Part shown: positions 31,498 through 39,304 of the stretch, one piece after another
Position numbering within the stretch: the stretch's first letter is position 1
Layout: the number at the start of each line of letters is the position of its first letter
Virus record (IMG/VR): IMGVR_UViG_3300047666_000962
Span: 1 to 39,304 of that record
Length of the DNA: 39,304 nt
Source: a virus
Direction: 5' to 3' (one strand)
Notes under the pieces: model-generated
What the model was told of the DNA's origin: nothing
Databases searched by the model: none
The model's input: only the letters and a program-made list of their open reading frames with translations
Program-made: the position numbers and the translations under genes

Positions 31498-32505
31498 TTA
31501 TGCGTTCATAGCCATTTGGGAAACATTAGGAGGGATAGATGTATTTTGACGAGCAAAACACCTCCATCGAATTTTATCCCCGTCGGAAACCTCTCTAATA
31601 GTCAGAGTCTCTTCTTCTTTTACCACGCCTACGCCGCATTTTAAAATCCCTGCGACGCTATCTTCAAAAACGCCTGCCATTATGATATTTGAATTATCAA
31701 TAGCGGACAAAGAATCTTGATAGTCAAGACCGTCAACAACAAAAACAGGTGCGCCAAAAAATGCCTTGTCGCAAATTTGCCCGATTTCGTCTTGATTTGT
31801 TACGTTTGGCAGCGTATTTAATCCAACCGTAAGAGCTTTGTTTCTAATTGCTGTTCTTAAAAAGCCTTCGATAGCTCCAGAAACGATAATTTTGAAACCC
31901 TTATGCTTTCTTATCTTTGAATTCTTTACAGAATCAACGACTATTCCGATTTGCTGAATGACATTAGTCGCATCAATGACAACGGTCGGAGCCTTAATAT
32001 ATCCTTTCGGGTTTCCTGCGCTAAACGCCCCCTTTGCCTTGATGAGCTTAATTACACCGTCATGCTCACTTAATAGCTCGGTACTTGGTAAGGTCGTATC
32101 CCCAGACCATCTAAGGCCTTGTAGTCCTTCACTAAAATTATCTACCTCCTCTCTCCCCCAAGTCGCAACTTGGTTGTTGATAATGGTCTGTTCGTCATAA
32201 CCTTCCGTTGCATTAGAGAATTCGCTTCCGAAATTTACGTCCTTACATAGTTCTTGCGTAACAACGAACTTCACAAGTAGCACTTCTGTAATTTCTCTAT
32301 TAACACCCCCTTGCGGCACAATGTCACATAATGAACTAAATGACTGGATTACAGTATTTACGGACAAAAAGGCAAATCTGACCTTGTCGTTTTTTGTTCG
32401 CATAAAATGAAAATGATTGAAGTCGTTTGCTCCAATCGTTAATAGAGTAGCTAATTGACCGATTAACTCCCCGACGTAATTATTATTAACTAGCGTTAAA
32501 GCCAT
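31498..32505 (-). CDS. Major capsid protein (probable)
   Basis: 335 aa directly after the protease/scaffold gene, with its own terminator. It is a mixed alpha/beta protein: N-arm, FVVTQELCKDVNFGSEF helix region, central helices (TNVIQQIGIVVDSVKNSKIR), a strand-rich part with PVFVVDGLDYQDSL and IIMAGVFEDSVAGILKCG, then VRSVSDG-like end (LTIREVSDGDKIRWRCFARQNT). This is compatible with an HK97-fold capsid and the expected size after scaffold removal. No other gene in the late region fits better. It is not matched to a named family. Confidence 0.75.
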   Translation of the reverse strand: MALTLVNNNYVGELIGQLATLLTIGANDFNHFHFMRTKNDKVRFAFLSVNTVIQSFSSLCDIVPQGGVNREITEVLLVKFVVTQELCKDVNFGSEFSNATEGYDEQTIINNQVATWGREEVDNFSEGLQGLRWSGDTTLPSTELLSEHDGVIKLIKAKGAFSAGNPKGYIKAPTVVIDATNVIQQIGIVVDSVKNSKIRKHKGFKIIVSGAIEGFLRTAIRNKALTVGLNTLPNVTNQDEIGQICDKAFFGAPVFVVDGLDYQDSLSAIDNSNIIMAGVFEDSVAGILKCGVGVVKEEETLTIREVSDGDKIRWRCFARQNTSIPPNVSQMAMNA

Positions 32506-32562
32506 GTTTTTATATATTTTAAAAAGTTAAATAGTTATTTTTAATTCAAGAAAAAATCTAGC

Positions 32563-33810
32563 CTATCGTTTCAATACCAACATTGGAACGCCGCCCCTTA
32601 CGACTTTTCTAAATACATCTTTGTCATAGTCGTCCGCAATTTTAGCGGCGGGCGTAATGCCTTTACTTTTTTTCAAAGCGTCAATTTCTGCTTTTGCGTC
32701 TGCCAATTCCTTTTCTTTTGCCGTGTCCGCTGCTGCTTTGTCCGCTGCCGCTTTCGCTGCTGCTGCTTTTTCGTCACGACTCTTTAAGGCAGCTTCCACC
32801 GCTTTGTCGGTTGCTGATTGTGTCGCCACCCTTGCTGCTTCTGCCGCTGCCTCTGCCGCTTTTGCTTCTGTTGCTGCCGCTACTGCCGCCGCTGCCGTTG
32901 CTGCGTCGTCAAGAATAACTTCGGGCTTATCGTTCGTATCGTCAATTGTTCCCACGTCTTCGCCTTCGTTTTCAAAACCAAAGTCGGCAACTTTACCATC
33001 ACGAACAACCACGGAAAAGCCCGTGCTTAACTTAATAGTCCCCTTAGATACAACCTTTTCGCCTAACTTGATAACCCCCTCAGCACTAAAAGACAAAGCC
33101 CCTTTTGCCGTTAAAAATTCTCCTGTTTCTTGATTCAATCCATAAGCGGCAAACATTGCCTTTTGTTTTACATTAGCCATTTCTGTCTTTTTTTCTTCTA
33201 AATTAAAAAATGCTTCAATTGAAAAACCTTTTAGCTTTCCGCTCGAAATGTTATTTTCAAAAAATTCCTTATTCTCAATGAATACAGTCATAAAGACAGT
33301 GCCCAAAGGAATGTTTTCTTTTTTATATCCTAAATCTTCAATGCTATTATTTAGAATTGGCGAACGTTGCGAATGGTCATTGAGTACCCAGATTTCCATA
33401 GTTCGCAAGCCTTCGACCATTTCGCCGTCATGCATTACGTTAAAGTTGTTTGAAGCCCCTGCCTTGACATAGTTAGAAACGGCTTTTTGCAATTCTGGAC
33501 GAGTTATGTTAGTTGAAAAAACCCCGTTTCCGTCCATCCTTGGATAGTCAATATCTGGCATAAACCAAACGCCCGAAACGATTCTTTCAAATTTTCCGTC
33601 TTTTTCATTTACCGATTGCTTGTTTTCTGGACTAGGTAAAGTGACCTTAAAGTCAAGCTGGCCTTTGATTTCTGCGCTAGAAAATACGGCGAATAATTTT
33701 TGTGTAGCAGGATCATCAACGAATGACGTACAAATTACATTGTCAAAGTCTTCGTAATCGTCGGAAACGGTAACGATGTATTGAGGTACTTTTTTTTTCT
33801 TCTTAGCCAT
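32563..33810 (-). CDS. Head maturation protease fused to an Ala-rich scaffold (XkdF-like)
   Basis: Residues 1-205 fit the XkdF-type serine protease: TSFVDDPATQKLFAVFS near 28-44, the likely catalytic His127 in NVMHDGEMVEG, and Ser197 in KLKGFSIEAFF, the position of the active serine in prohead proteases. Residues about 215-290 form a beta-rich linker. Residues about 300-385 are an Ala/Lys/Glu-rich coiled coil (DDAATAAAAVAAATEAKAAE...EKELADAKAEIDALKK), the usual form of a scaffold. A short basic tail follows (VRGGVPMLVLKR). Fusion of protease and scaffold in one chain fits its place just before the capsid gene. The repeat-like codons are coding, not an array. Confidence 0.82.
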   Translation of the reverse strand: MAKKKKKVPQYIVTVSDDYEDFDNVICTSFVDDPATQKLFAVFSSAEIKGQLDFKVTLPSPENKQSVNEKDGKFERIVSGVWFMPDIDYPRMDGNGVFSTNITRPELQKAVSNYVKAGASNNFNVMHDGEMVEGLRTMEIWVLNDHSQRSPILNNSIEDLGYKKENIPLGTVFMTVFIENKEFFENNISSGKLKGFSIEAFFNLEEKKTEMANVKQKAMFAAYGLNQETGEFLTAKGALSFSAEGVIKLGEKVVSKGTIKLSTGFSVVVRDGKVADFGFENEGEDVGTIDDTNDKPEVILDDAATAAAAVAAATEAKAAEAAAEAARVATQSATDKAVEAALKSRDEKAAAAKAAADKAAADTAKEKELADAKAEIDALKKSKGITPAAKIADDYDKDVFRKVVRGGVPMLVLKR

Positions 33811-33812
33811 TT

Positions 33813-34355
33813 CTATAAAATTACATTATCTTTAAATAATTGTCTTGCTTCGCAAATGTATGGATTCCCTAGTAAGAATTCAATCGAAACATCAACGCCC
33901 GTAGAATAATCAATGTCAACGTTTTCGACGCCTTTTATTGACACCGTGCCAATTTTGAAGTACTCGAAACTATCTTCTGACAGCTTAAGCCACTCTATTA
34001 AGTGCGACGAAATGCGAAGAGCTTTTCCCCTCAAAGCGTTTACTAATGCAATATCGCTATTTATTTCGTTAATCGTCGCATTTTCGGTTAAATTATTTAT
34101 ATTTACCTCCATATTTTGCGCCCCGACCTCAATAACGGCTTTATTTACCCTAATTGCGAGCGTTAGTTTCAAGGACATAGGTAGACTATCTGATTCGTCG
34201 CTCGGCACGCCAGAGAACGGCAAAATTACACGAACGGCAGGATGTTCAATAATTGAACTATCTTTGCTTGATTTCGTGCCTGTATAAAATCCTTTTATGT
34301 CTGGATGGGAAACGCACAAAGTTTTGATAAGTTCCAAAAGTTGTATAAATGTCAT
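33813..34355 (-). CDS. 180-aa putative tail terminator / head-tail joining protein
   Basis: The N terminus (FIQLLELIKTLCVSHPDIKGFYTG) and following beta strands (EHPAVRVILPFSG, LKLTLAIRVNK) follow the pattern of small neck and tail-terminator proteins of Bacteroidota phages. A helix (ALVNALRGKALRISSHLIEWLK) and a last beta hairpin complete it. It is encoded between the 283-aa gene and the protease, with 2-3 base gaps. The call is tentative. Confidence 0.5.
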   Translation of the reverse strand: MTFIQLLELIKTLCVSHPDIKGFYTGTKSSKDSSIIEHPAVRVILPFSGVPSDESDSLPMSLKLTLAIRVNKAVIEVGAQNMEVNINNLTENATINEINSDIALVNALRGKALRISSHLIEWLKLSEDSFEYFKIGTVSIKGVENVDIDYSTGVDVSIEFLLGNPYICEARQLFKDNVIL

Positions 34356-34358
34356 ATT

Positions 34359-35210
34359 TTAATGCTTTGAATTTGTTTCAAAATCTTTATTTAATGCTAA
34401 TGCTTTGCTAATTGAGCAATTTAGAAATTCCAAAACCTCTAACATTGGGGCTTTTTTGGTCTCTAAATAGTTGCCAAATACTTGTTTTTCAGACAATTCT
34501 CTAAGTGTTTCCAACCACCCAAACATACTTGAATGATGAGAAAATGCTTTATTTTTCCCGTCCTTCTCGTTGTCGTTTTCGCTTTCTGAATAGATAAAAC
34601 TATGCCCTTCTTTTAATTCATTAACTAAGGCGTTAATTCTGCATAGGACTGGTATAACGTCAACGGCTTTCAATTCGTCGTTAAAATAGGCAAATTTTGC
34701 TTGAAAATCTGGCATACTATCAAACCATTCGCCGAAACAAACGGGCAAAACGAACTTTTCCCCCCTCTCGGTTTGAACTGTTTCGCCGCCAATTTCTTCA
34801 TAAGCCCCCTTTAAGGCATTTTCAAAAGTTACCCATTTATTAAACCTCCATTTCTCGAAGTGCTCAAACGATAGCGTTTTGCCTTGAAAAACAAAGGTAT
34901 CATTTTCTATTTGCTCAACATTGACCGACTGGTTTAGTAGCTCGTTTAGTGCGTTATATTTTGGCGTAATTTCAGCCATTGCCATGTCGATAAATGTATC
35001 GTCTTGTGTAAAATCAATAGATAGTCCAGACAATTCCGAAACTATTTTTCTATGCAATTCAAATATAAATTCGTCTGTCCTGTCAACTTTTGCCAACTTT
35101 TCGCCCTTCACTAATCGCCTGCCATTGTCAACGAATTCATATTGGTCTGTATTTAGTATGTCGCCAATTCTCATAAATGCCGAAAATGTAAAGTCATTCA
35201 CCTTTATCAT
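34359..35210 (-). CDS. 283-aa hypothetical protein next to the large terminase
   Basis: No family recognised. It is mostly helical, with a short beta hairpin near residues 100-112 (ENDTFVFQGKTLSFEHFEKW). The middle contains GGETVQTERGEKFVLPVC and the C-terminal third is helical. It begins 3 bases after the terminase stop, so it is coupled to packaging or head assembly. A tail-assembly chaperone or a packaging accessory are both possible. Confidence 0.65.
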   Translation of the reverse strand: MIKVNDFTFSAFMRIGDILNTDQYEFVDNGRRLVKGEKLAKVDRTDEFIFELHRKIVSELSGLSIDFTQDDTFIDMAMAEITPKYNALNELLNQSVNVEQIENDTFVFQGKTLSFEHFEKWRFNKWVTFENALKGAYEEIGGETVQTERGEKFVLPVCFGEWFDSMPDFQAKFAYFNDELKAVDVIPVLCRINALVNELKEGHSFIYSESENDNEKDGKNKAFSHHSSMFGWLETLRELSEKQVFGNYLETKKAPMLEVLEFLNCSISKALALNKDFETNSKH

Positions 35211-35213
35211 TAT

Positions 35214-36524
35214 TTAGTAGTTTTGCTGCTTTTTTTGGTTGCTTATCATGTTTAATTCGAATGTCTGAACATTGCCCATATTGTATACGGCAATTGCTAA
35301 GGACATAACTCTGTCATCGTGAACGCCATTCGAGCCACCGTATACAGGCTTTCCGTTTACCCATTCACATGTAAAATGGTCTAGCTCGTCCTTTAAATCT
35401 TGAATATCTGGTATAGAAATTGCACCCGTATTAAACTTAACTTGTAAGTTAATAATCATGTCCGCCTTACTTGCGCCGTTTTTCTTTCCTCCAGTGACCC
35501 AAGGTCTAGTATTTCCATATTGCGCCCTTAGTAGCTCGTAAGGGACTTGACCAACTCCATTAACCTCTACGTAGCAAACGGGGCTACCGTATTCTTTTAA
35601 TCGAATTGCGACCCTTTGCATAATGTCGGAGTACTCTAAATGCCGCCATTTTTCGGTAAAAATCAACCGTCCTTTTTTATCTAAAATAGTTAGAACGGTA
35701 TAATCTTCTTTGCTTGCTATGTCAACGCCTGCCATTCGCCCAACTTTAGGTAGGTCGATATATTCTTTTATTGGCATTAAGCAATCGATGTACCCAAAAA
35801 GCCCACTTCCTGCGTCCAGAAATTCGCCTAGATACTCATTTCGATAGGCTGCTTCTGGCATTCCTTTTTTAGTGTCTTCGAGTATGCTTTTATGTATTCG
35901 CCCCCCCTCTTCTGTAGTAAAACGAATAGTAACCTTTCTTTCGCCTTCGTCTTTTACTTGACCAAAGAACCAATTTTTCGTTTTTGGCGTGGAGGTTAAT
36001 AGTACTTTTCCATGAAAGCCAATCAATCCAAGTGCATTGGATTTAGATAAAGAAGCGTTGACGGTTGGTTGTATTGCTTGCGTCCAAATTTCATCTTTAA
36101 TGAAACAAGCTTCGTCTACTATGATAGCGTCGAATGTTTCCCCCCGACAATTGTCATTTTCTGAAGTAAAAAACTGAATAGTCGAGCCGTTCCAAAATTC
36201 GACAATTAAGTCGGTATGATTGAATGACAAACTACCGTGCAATGGCGTTAGCATCTTCTTTAAGCCCTTGAAAACCTTTTTGCATTGCTTGTAAACAGGC
36301 AAGAAAAAGCCGATCTTAAAGCTTGCATATCCTAACGCCCAAGCGGCAGCGGTTACGGTACATATTAACGTCTTGCCAACTTGTCGGCCCGTGCACACTT
36401 TTACGTATTGTATGCCGTTGCCGATCTTGCAATGGTTGTATATTTCTCGCTGCCTTTCGCTAAGTTCAAAACCTAAACTAATCTTAGGTTTGTACTTTTT
36501 TGCCTGCTTTTCGCTTAGTGTCAT
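35214..36524 (-). CDS. terL: Terminase large subunit
   Basis: The packaging motor ATPase and nuclease. ATPase domain: Walker A TGRQVGKT at 45-52, Walker B DAIIVDEA at 132-139, coupling motif LLTSTP at 175-180. Nuclease domain: Asp268 in GVDIASKEDYTVL (RNase H-like first Asp) and HDD at 402-404 before RVMSLAIA as the last acidic motif. 436 aa is a normal length for the family. It follows the 83-aa gene by 10 bases. A headful mechanism would fit a circularly permuted genome, but the protein alone does not decide it. Confidence 0.95.
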   Translation of the reverse strand: MTLSEKQAKKYKPKISLGFELSERQREIYNHCKIGNGIQYVKVCTGRQVGKTLICTVTAAAWALGYASFKIGFFLPVYKQCKKVFKGLKKMLTPLHGSLSFNHTDLIVEFWNGSTIQFFTSENDNCRGETFDAIIVDEACFIKDEIWTQAIQPTVNASLSKSNALGLIGFHGKVLLTSTPKTKNWFFGQVKDEGERKVTIRFTTEEGGRIHKSILEDTKKGMPEAAYRNEYLGEFLDAGSGLFGYIDCLMPIKEYIDLPKVGRMAGVDIASKEDYTVLTILDKKGRLIFTEKWRHLEYSDIMQRVAIRLKEYGSPVCYVEVNGVGQVPYELLRAQYGNTRPWVTGGKKNGASKADMIINLQVKFNTGAISIPDIQDLKDELDHFTCEWVNGKPVYGGSNGVHDDRVMSLAIAVYNMGNVQTFELNMISNQKKQQNY

Positions 36525-36534
36525 TTTAAGTATT

Positions 36535-36786
36535 TTAGGGTACGTCTAGTTCTATTTCGTCGGGCAAGTCTTGACCGCCTTCGGCTTTATCAAATCCTTT
36601 TAGTTTGGACATAAACTCTAATGCTTTTTGAAATTCACTAGGCTTTATGGAAATCCCCGCTTCGCCCTCAGAAGCACTAATGTACTCCTGTACCACATAT
36701 TTTTCTAACCTATAGATAAGTAGTTCCCTGGTTATTGAACTGGACACCTCCGACGCTTTTATTTGAATTGCTTCTTCCGACTCCAT
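36535..36786 (-). CDS. 83-aa protein, possible small-terminase oligomerisation part
   Basis: A short, acidic helical protein (ITRELLIYRLEKYVVQEYISAS, then IKPSEFQKALEFMSKLKGFD) placed 10 bases before the large terminase, where the small subunit belongs. At 83 aa it is shorter than usual and lacks the N-terminal DNA-binding helix-turn-helix. A C-terminal HTH is found in the gene just upstream. It could be a reduced small terminase or a partner of that HTH protein. Behind it lies a strong terminator stem. Confidence 0.6.
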   Translation of the reverse strand: MESEEAIQIKASEVSSSITRELLIYRLEKYVVQEYISASEGEAGISIKPSEFQKALEFMSKLKGFDKAEGGQDLPDEIELDVP

Positions 36787-36804
36787 AAGTTTAATTTAAT
36801 CAAA

Positions 36805-36836
36805 ACGGGGAAAACATTCGATAATGTTTTCCCCGT
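36805..36836 (-). terminator. Terminator between the HTH gene and the terminase genes
   Basis: ACGGGGAAAACATT (36805-36818) and AATGTTTTCCCCGT (36823-36836), perfect 14 bp with loop CGAT; on the minus strand it is followed by TTTGATTAAATT. No good promoter is visible between it and the 83-aa gene, so it may be partial. Confidence 0.7.
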
Positions 36837-36857
36837 TGGTTTAAATAAGTTAGAGGT

Positions 36858-37955
36858 TTATTTCTCGTCCTCAAATTTCTTCACTCTTCTTCTAATTGTC
36901 GTTTCGGAAACTCCGAAATAGTCGCCAATCTCTTCATTTGAAAGCCCTTTTTCTTTCATTCCTATAGCAATTTCGTTGCTATATTCTGGCTTTTCTGGGA
37001 TGGACTCAGCGATAGCATCAACAACCGTATCGATTAATTCAGTTGTCGCTTGTAGTCCTTTAGGTTTTTTCAATGACTCTGGCATGACTTTCATTAATAC
37101 ATCAATTGCGGCGACTTCTCCAAATTCCTCAATAAATCCCTTTACTCCGCTCTCTTCCGATTCCGACTCTTCAAAAGCTTCTGATTGTTCGCTTTCGTCT
37201 AAAGGTGTGGCTTCGGGTTTTTCGAGTTTCTTTATTGTTCTATCTAATACCTCGCTTACTGTTTCTTCTTGCATCCAAGGCAGCCCGTTAGTTTTTTGGT
37301 CTATATACAACACCATTTCTAGCATGTCCTCTTCTAATAACTTCACTTGACCCTTAAGTCCCCTGCCTGCTAATCCTTTGATGTCTTTGAATATCGCCAA
37401 TTTCGTAGCTTCTAGGTCAGCAAAACACATCATAGGCACTAACTTGTTAAACCCGTTGCTAGAATACTTCGCAGACTTAAAGGTAATAGGCTTGATAAGG
37501 TAAGGAAAGGCCCGTTTTGCTTCTTTGTTGATTCTCTTTTGAAAGTCATTATGAAGCCTCTGCATGATATCGCCGCAAGTATCACAAATTCCTTTCATTT
37601 GTAGCACTTTAGAAAAGTAGTCCTTGTAAGCCAATGGTGTAATTCCGTCCTTTTTTTCGTACTGTGCAATTTTCTTGTACGCTTCCAAGAATCCTTTTTC
37701 TGTCAATTTTTTCATTTGCTTATTTTTTGTTAAGTAGAAATACTCTTTATTTTCTTTAAGTACCGCCGCCAATAAGAACGGCGATACAAAGAAGTTGATT
37801 ATTTTAATAAATATATTAACGTTTGGATTAATGGCTTTTGAAATTTCCTTCAAAACCTTCGTTTGCTTTTCGAAACAATCGATCATGTCGTTTTTTTCGC
37901 CCTCTAACTTGTAAGCTATTTCTAGCAATTCATTCTTAGTTCTGTGCTTCAGCAT
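36858..37955 (-). CDS. 365-aa protein with C-terminal helix-turn-helix
   Basis: Residues 329-365 (IAIGMKEKGLSNEEIGDYFG, VSETTIRRRVKKFEDEK) are a clear homeodomain-like HTH of the resolvase/terminase type. The N terminus has a hydrophobic stretch (46-66) and a CDTCGD pair (Cys124/127) that may bind a metal. The centre is helical and holds an acidic Ser/Glu-rich segment (LDESEQSEAFEESESEESG). No family known. It overlaps the membrane-protein gene by 20 bases and lies just before the terminase genes, so DNA binding during packaging is a reasonable guess; a late transcription regulator is another. Confidence 0.65.
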   Translation of the reverse strand: MLKHRTKNELLEIAYKLEGEKNDMIDCFEKQTKVLKEISKAINPNVNIFIKIINFFVSPFLLAAVLKENKEYFYLTKNKQMKKLTEKGFLEAYKKIAQYEKKDGITPLAYKDYFSKVLQMKGICDTCGDIMQRLHNDFQKRINKEAKRAFPYLIKPITFKSAKYSSNGFNKLVPMMCFADLEATKLAIFKDIKGLAGRGLKGQVKLLEEDMLEMVLYIDQKTNGLPWMQEETVSEVLDRTIKKLEKPEATPLDESEQSEAFEESESEESGVKGFIEEFGEVAAIDVLMKVMPESLKKPKGLQATTELIDTVVDAIAESIPEKPEYSNEIAIGMKEKGLSNEEIGDYFGVSETTIRRRVKKFEDEK

Positions 37956-38304
37956 AATATTTTATTCTTCCGTAAGTTAAAAGGGCAACTAACAAAGCGT
38001 ACCAAAACGAAAACGTGACCCAATGTATAAAAAAGCATATCCAAAACGAATGACAAGGATAGCAAATGAAAGCTTTTGAATAACTTGCATTTAGTATCCA
38101 GTTGGCTAATTTTGGTTTTTTAAACTTGAATTTTATAATATCTTCTATCCAGAAAACCAAGCCGCCAAACTTGCTTGAATTGCCTACCGTTGTAAATTTA
38201 CTTAAAAAATAGGACAATTCAGAAGTTACTACCCAAAAAATAAACAAAGATATGAAACTAAAAAATACTGCTTCGAAATTTATACACTCTAAGTACCTAA
38301 ACAT
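37936..38304 (-). CDS. 122-aa membrane protein with CxxC motif
   Basis: Two hydrophobic regions, about 11-34 (AVFFSFISLFIFWVVTSELS) and 86-112 (FWICFFIHWVTFSFWYALLV), flank a soluble loop. ICYPCHSFW (80-88) begins the second region, recalling the 'CxxC-x-x-FW' of DUF1360-like membrane proteins. It lies between the tape measure and the HTH protein. A role in lysis or membrane contact at entry is possible; nothing decides it. Confidence 0.65.
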   Translation of the reverse strand: MFRYLECINFEAVFFSFISLFIFWVVTSELSYFLSKFTTVGNSSKFGGLVFWIEDIIKFKFKKPKLANWILNASYSKAFICYPCHSFWICFFIHWVTFSFWYALLVALLTYGRIKYYAEAQN

Positions 38305-38316
38305 ATTGATTTATTT

Positions 38317-39304
38317 TTAATTAAATGACGTTTGATTCTCTACTTTTGCCTGTTGCGTCTGTAAGTTAGTTATTTCTGTGACATTTACCGATATATTCAG
38401 CTCAGAAAGTTGTTTTAATAATCTGTTTTCGTCACTTGATGAAACTTTATTTAGTGCTTCAAAATTGGGGGTAACGTCGCCCCCAAATTGGAATTTTTTG
38501 CCGCCTGCACTTGCGTTCATTTGACTAAGCTCCTCTTTGTACATTTGCGTTGCCCTAACTGTCATTATAGATTCTCCGCCTTCTAACTCTATATTTGGCG
38601 CACCTTTTACCGAAGCAGAAACACCGCCGTTTGCGTGACTTGCGCCTTGCACAATTCCCCCGTCTGCAAATTTTTTGCTCGCAATAACGCCAACTTCTAC
38701 CGCTACCGCTGCGCCTGCCGTTGCCGCTAAGATATAGTTAGCAGGCGTAAAGGGTTGCATTGCCAAAGCTCCAGAAACGGCTAGCGCACCATTTACAACG
38801 GCTTGCGTTAGTTGTATAATTCGCTGTGTCTCCGCCTGTTTTCTTGCCGCTTTTTCTGCCTGTTGGTTTAGTTTTTCTTTTGCGCTCTTTTCGATTTGTA
38901 ATTGCCTTTCAAGAAATTGTTTTCTTACACCCGTGGCGTTTTCTAAATCTTCATTTATGGCATCAATATTTCTTTGCCTTTGCGCTATTGAGTCGGCAAA
39001 AGCTTTATTTTCTGCCGCCGCCGCCGCTGCTTGAACTTTTCCTATCAAGTCAAAAGACACTTGAACGGCAGACGTAACAGCCGAAGCAATGGCTTTGCTC
39101 CTAGAAATAGAGGCATCTAAATCTAAGTCGCCCTGTTCTTCTTCTTTTGCCTGCTTTTTTAAATATTCTTCGTCAGTCGCTTCTATTTCTCCAGAGAATC
39201 CTTGCTCTCTTTTTTTTGCCGCTTCTGCATTTGCATCATTCCTAAGCGTTTGCATTTTCTTTAAATGCTCTTTTTCTTGAAGCTGCAAAAGCTTATTATT
39301 TAGC
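38317..39304 (-). CDS. Tail tape-measure protein, C-terminal part (residues about 708-1035)
   Basis: The frame enters from the window end and stops at 38317. It is the continuation of the gene at 1-2355; about 78 residues are encoded twice because of the terminal redundancy. It carries a long coiled coil (AKKREQGF...KEKLNQQAEKAARKQAETQR), hydrophobic ANYILAATAGAAVAVEVGVI near 895-920, and the closing segment FADGGIVQGASHANGGVSAS, then IELEGGESIMTVRATQ, the Gly/Glu-rich form I associate with the C terminus of Bacteroidota-phage tape measures. The residue that differs between the copies is Ala (left) or Thr (right) at 750. Confidence 0.9.
   Translation of the reverse strand, partial: LNNKLLQLQEKEHLKKMQTLRNDANAEAAKKREQGFSGEIEATDEEYLKKQAKEEEQGDLDLDASISRSKAIASAVTSAVQVSFDLIGKVQAAAAAAENKAFADSIAQRQRNIDAINEDLENATGVRKQFLERQLQIEKSAKEKLNQQAEKAARKQAETQRIIQLTQAVVNGALAVSGALAMQPFTPANYILAATAGAAVAVEVGVIASKKFADGGIVQGASHANGGVSASVKGAPNIELEGGESIMTVRATQMYKEELSQMNASAGGKKFQFGGDVTPNFEALNKVSSSDENRLLKQLSELNISVNVTEITNLQTQQAKVENQTSFN
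39070..39304. repeat. Right copy of the terminal redundancy
   Basis: Same as 1-235 except T at 39177 for C at 108. See the left copy for interpretation. Confidence 0.95.

Noticed and set aside
32690-32920. Repeat-like GCT/GCC-rich stretch that could be taken for an array or tandem repeat
   Set aside because: It encodes the Ala-rich coiled coil of the scaffold on the minus strand. Units are irregular and there are no spacers.

Overview
The window is a complete phage genome in linear form. Bases 1-235 recur at 39070-39304 with one mismatch, so the molecule closes to a circle of about 39,069 bp and one gene, the tape-measure gene, runs across the junction. The host is very probably a member of the Bacteroidota (Flavobacterium-like). 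DNA is about 37-40% GC in the stretches I counted, promoters follow the Bacteroidota form TTTG-N19/20-TAnnTTTG, and starts are preceded by A-rich leaders, not AGGAGG. The tape-measure protein (1035 aa), tail-tube-like proteins, portal, terminase and protease/scaffold indicate a long-tailed siphovirus-like phage.

Layout. (1) 8.2-10.9 kb, minus strand: a left operon read from a promoter at 10918-10948 through a leader with a large hairpin. It encodes a winged-helix replication initiator-like protein, an overlapping unknown protein, a small protein and a lipoprotein, and ends at a terminator at 8211-8238. (2) 10.7-11.3 kb: a non-coding divergence region with a 21-bp perfect stem and a cluster of GTACnGTAC repeats, a candidate origin. 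(3) 11.2-24.4 kb, plus strand: the early region. It is built of cassettes, most ending in a terminator, each started by one of six near-identical promoters whose -33 box lies in a palindrome (TTCGCnnn-N3-TTTGCGAA). Recognisable products are a RusA-like resolvase, a YqaJ/lambda-exo-like nuclease with a companion protein, an AAA+ ATPase and a Spo11/Topo VI-A-like Toprim protein. The rest are small unknown or coiled-coil proteins. One gene (13119-13526) runs the other way. (4) 8.1 kb down through the junction to 24.5 kb, minus strand: the late region. Order: gp10-like tail protein, two large tail proteins, tape measure, membrane protein, HTH protein, small protein, large terminase, two connector-type proteins, protease/scaffold, major capsid, tail tube, 1000-aa tail protein, 247-aa protein, portal, connector, holin-like protein. 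A perfect 20-bp bidirectional terminator at 24398-24440 separates the converging early and late regions.

The most striking feature is in the 1203-aa tail protein (2357-5968). Residues about 414-626 are a DUF3494 (ice-binding-protein-like) domain inserted in frame between two glycine/serine linkers. Its DNA is clearly richer in GC than the rest of the gene. This looks like a recently acquired adhesion or ice-binding module displayed on a phage tail. I see no integrase, tRNA, CRISPR array, insertion sequence, DNA polymerase or recognisable endolysin.
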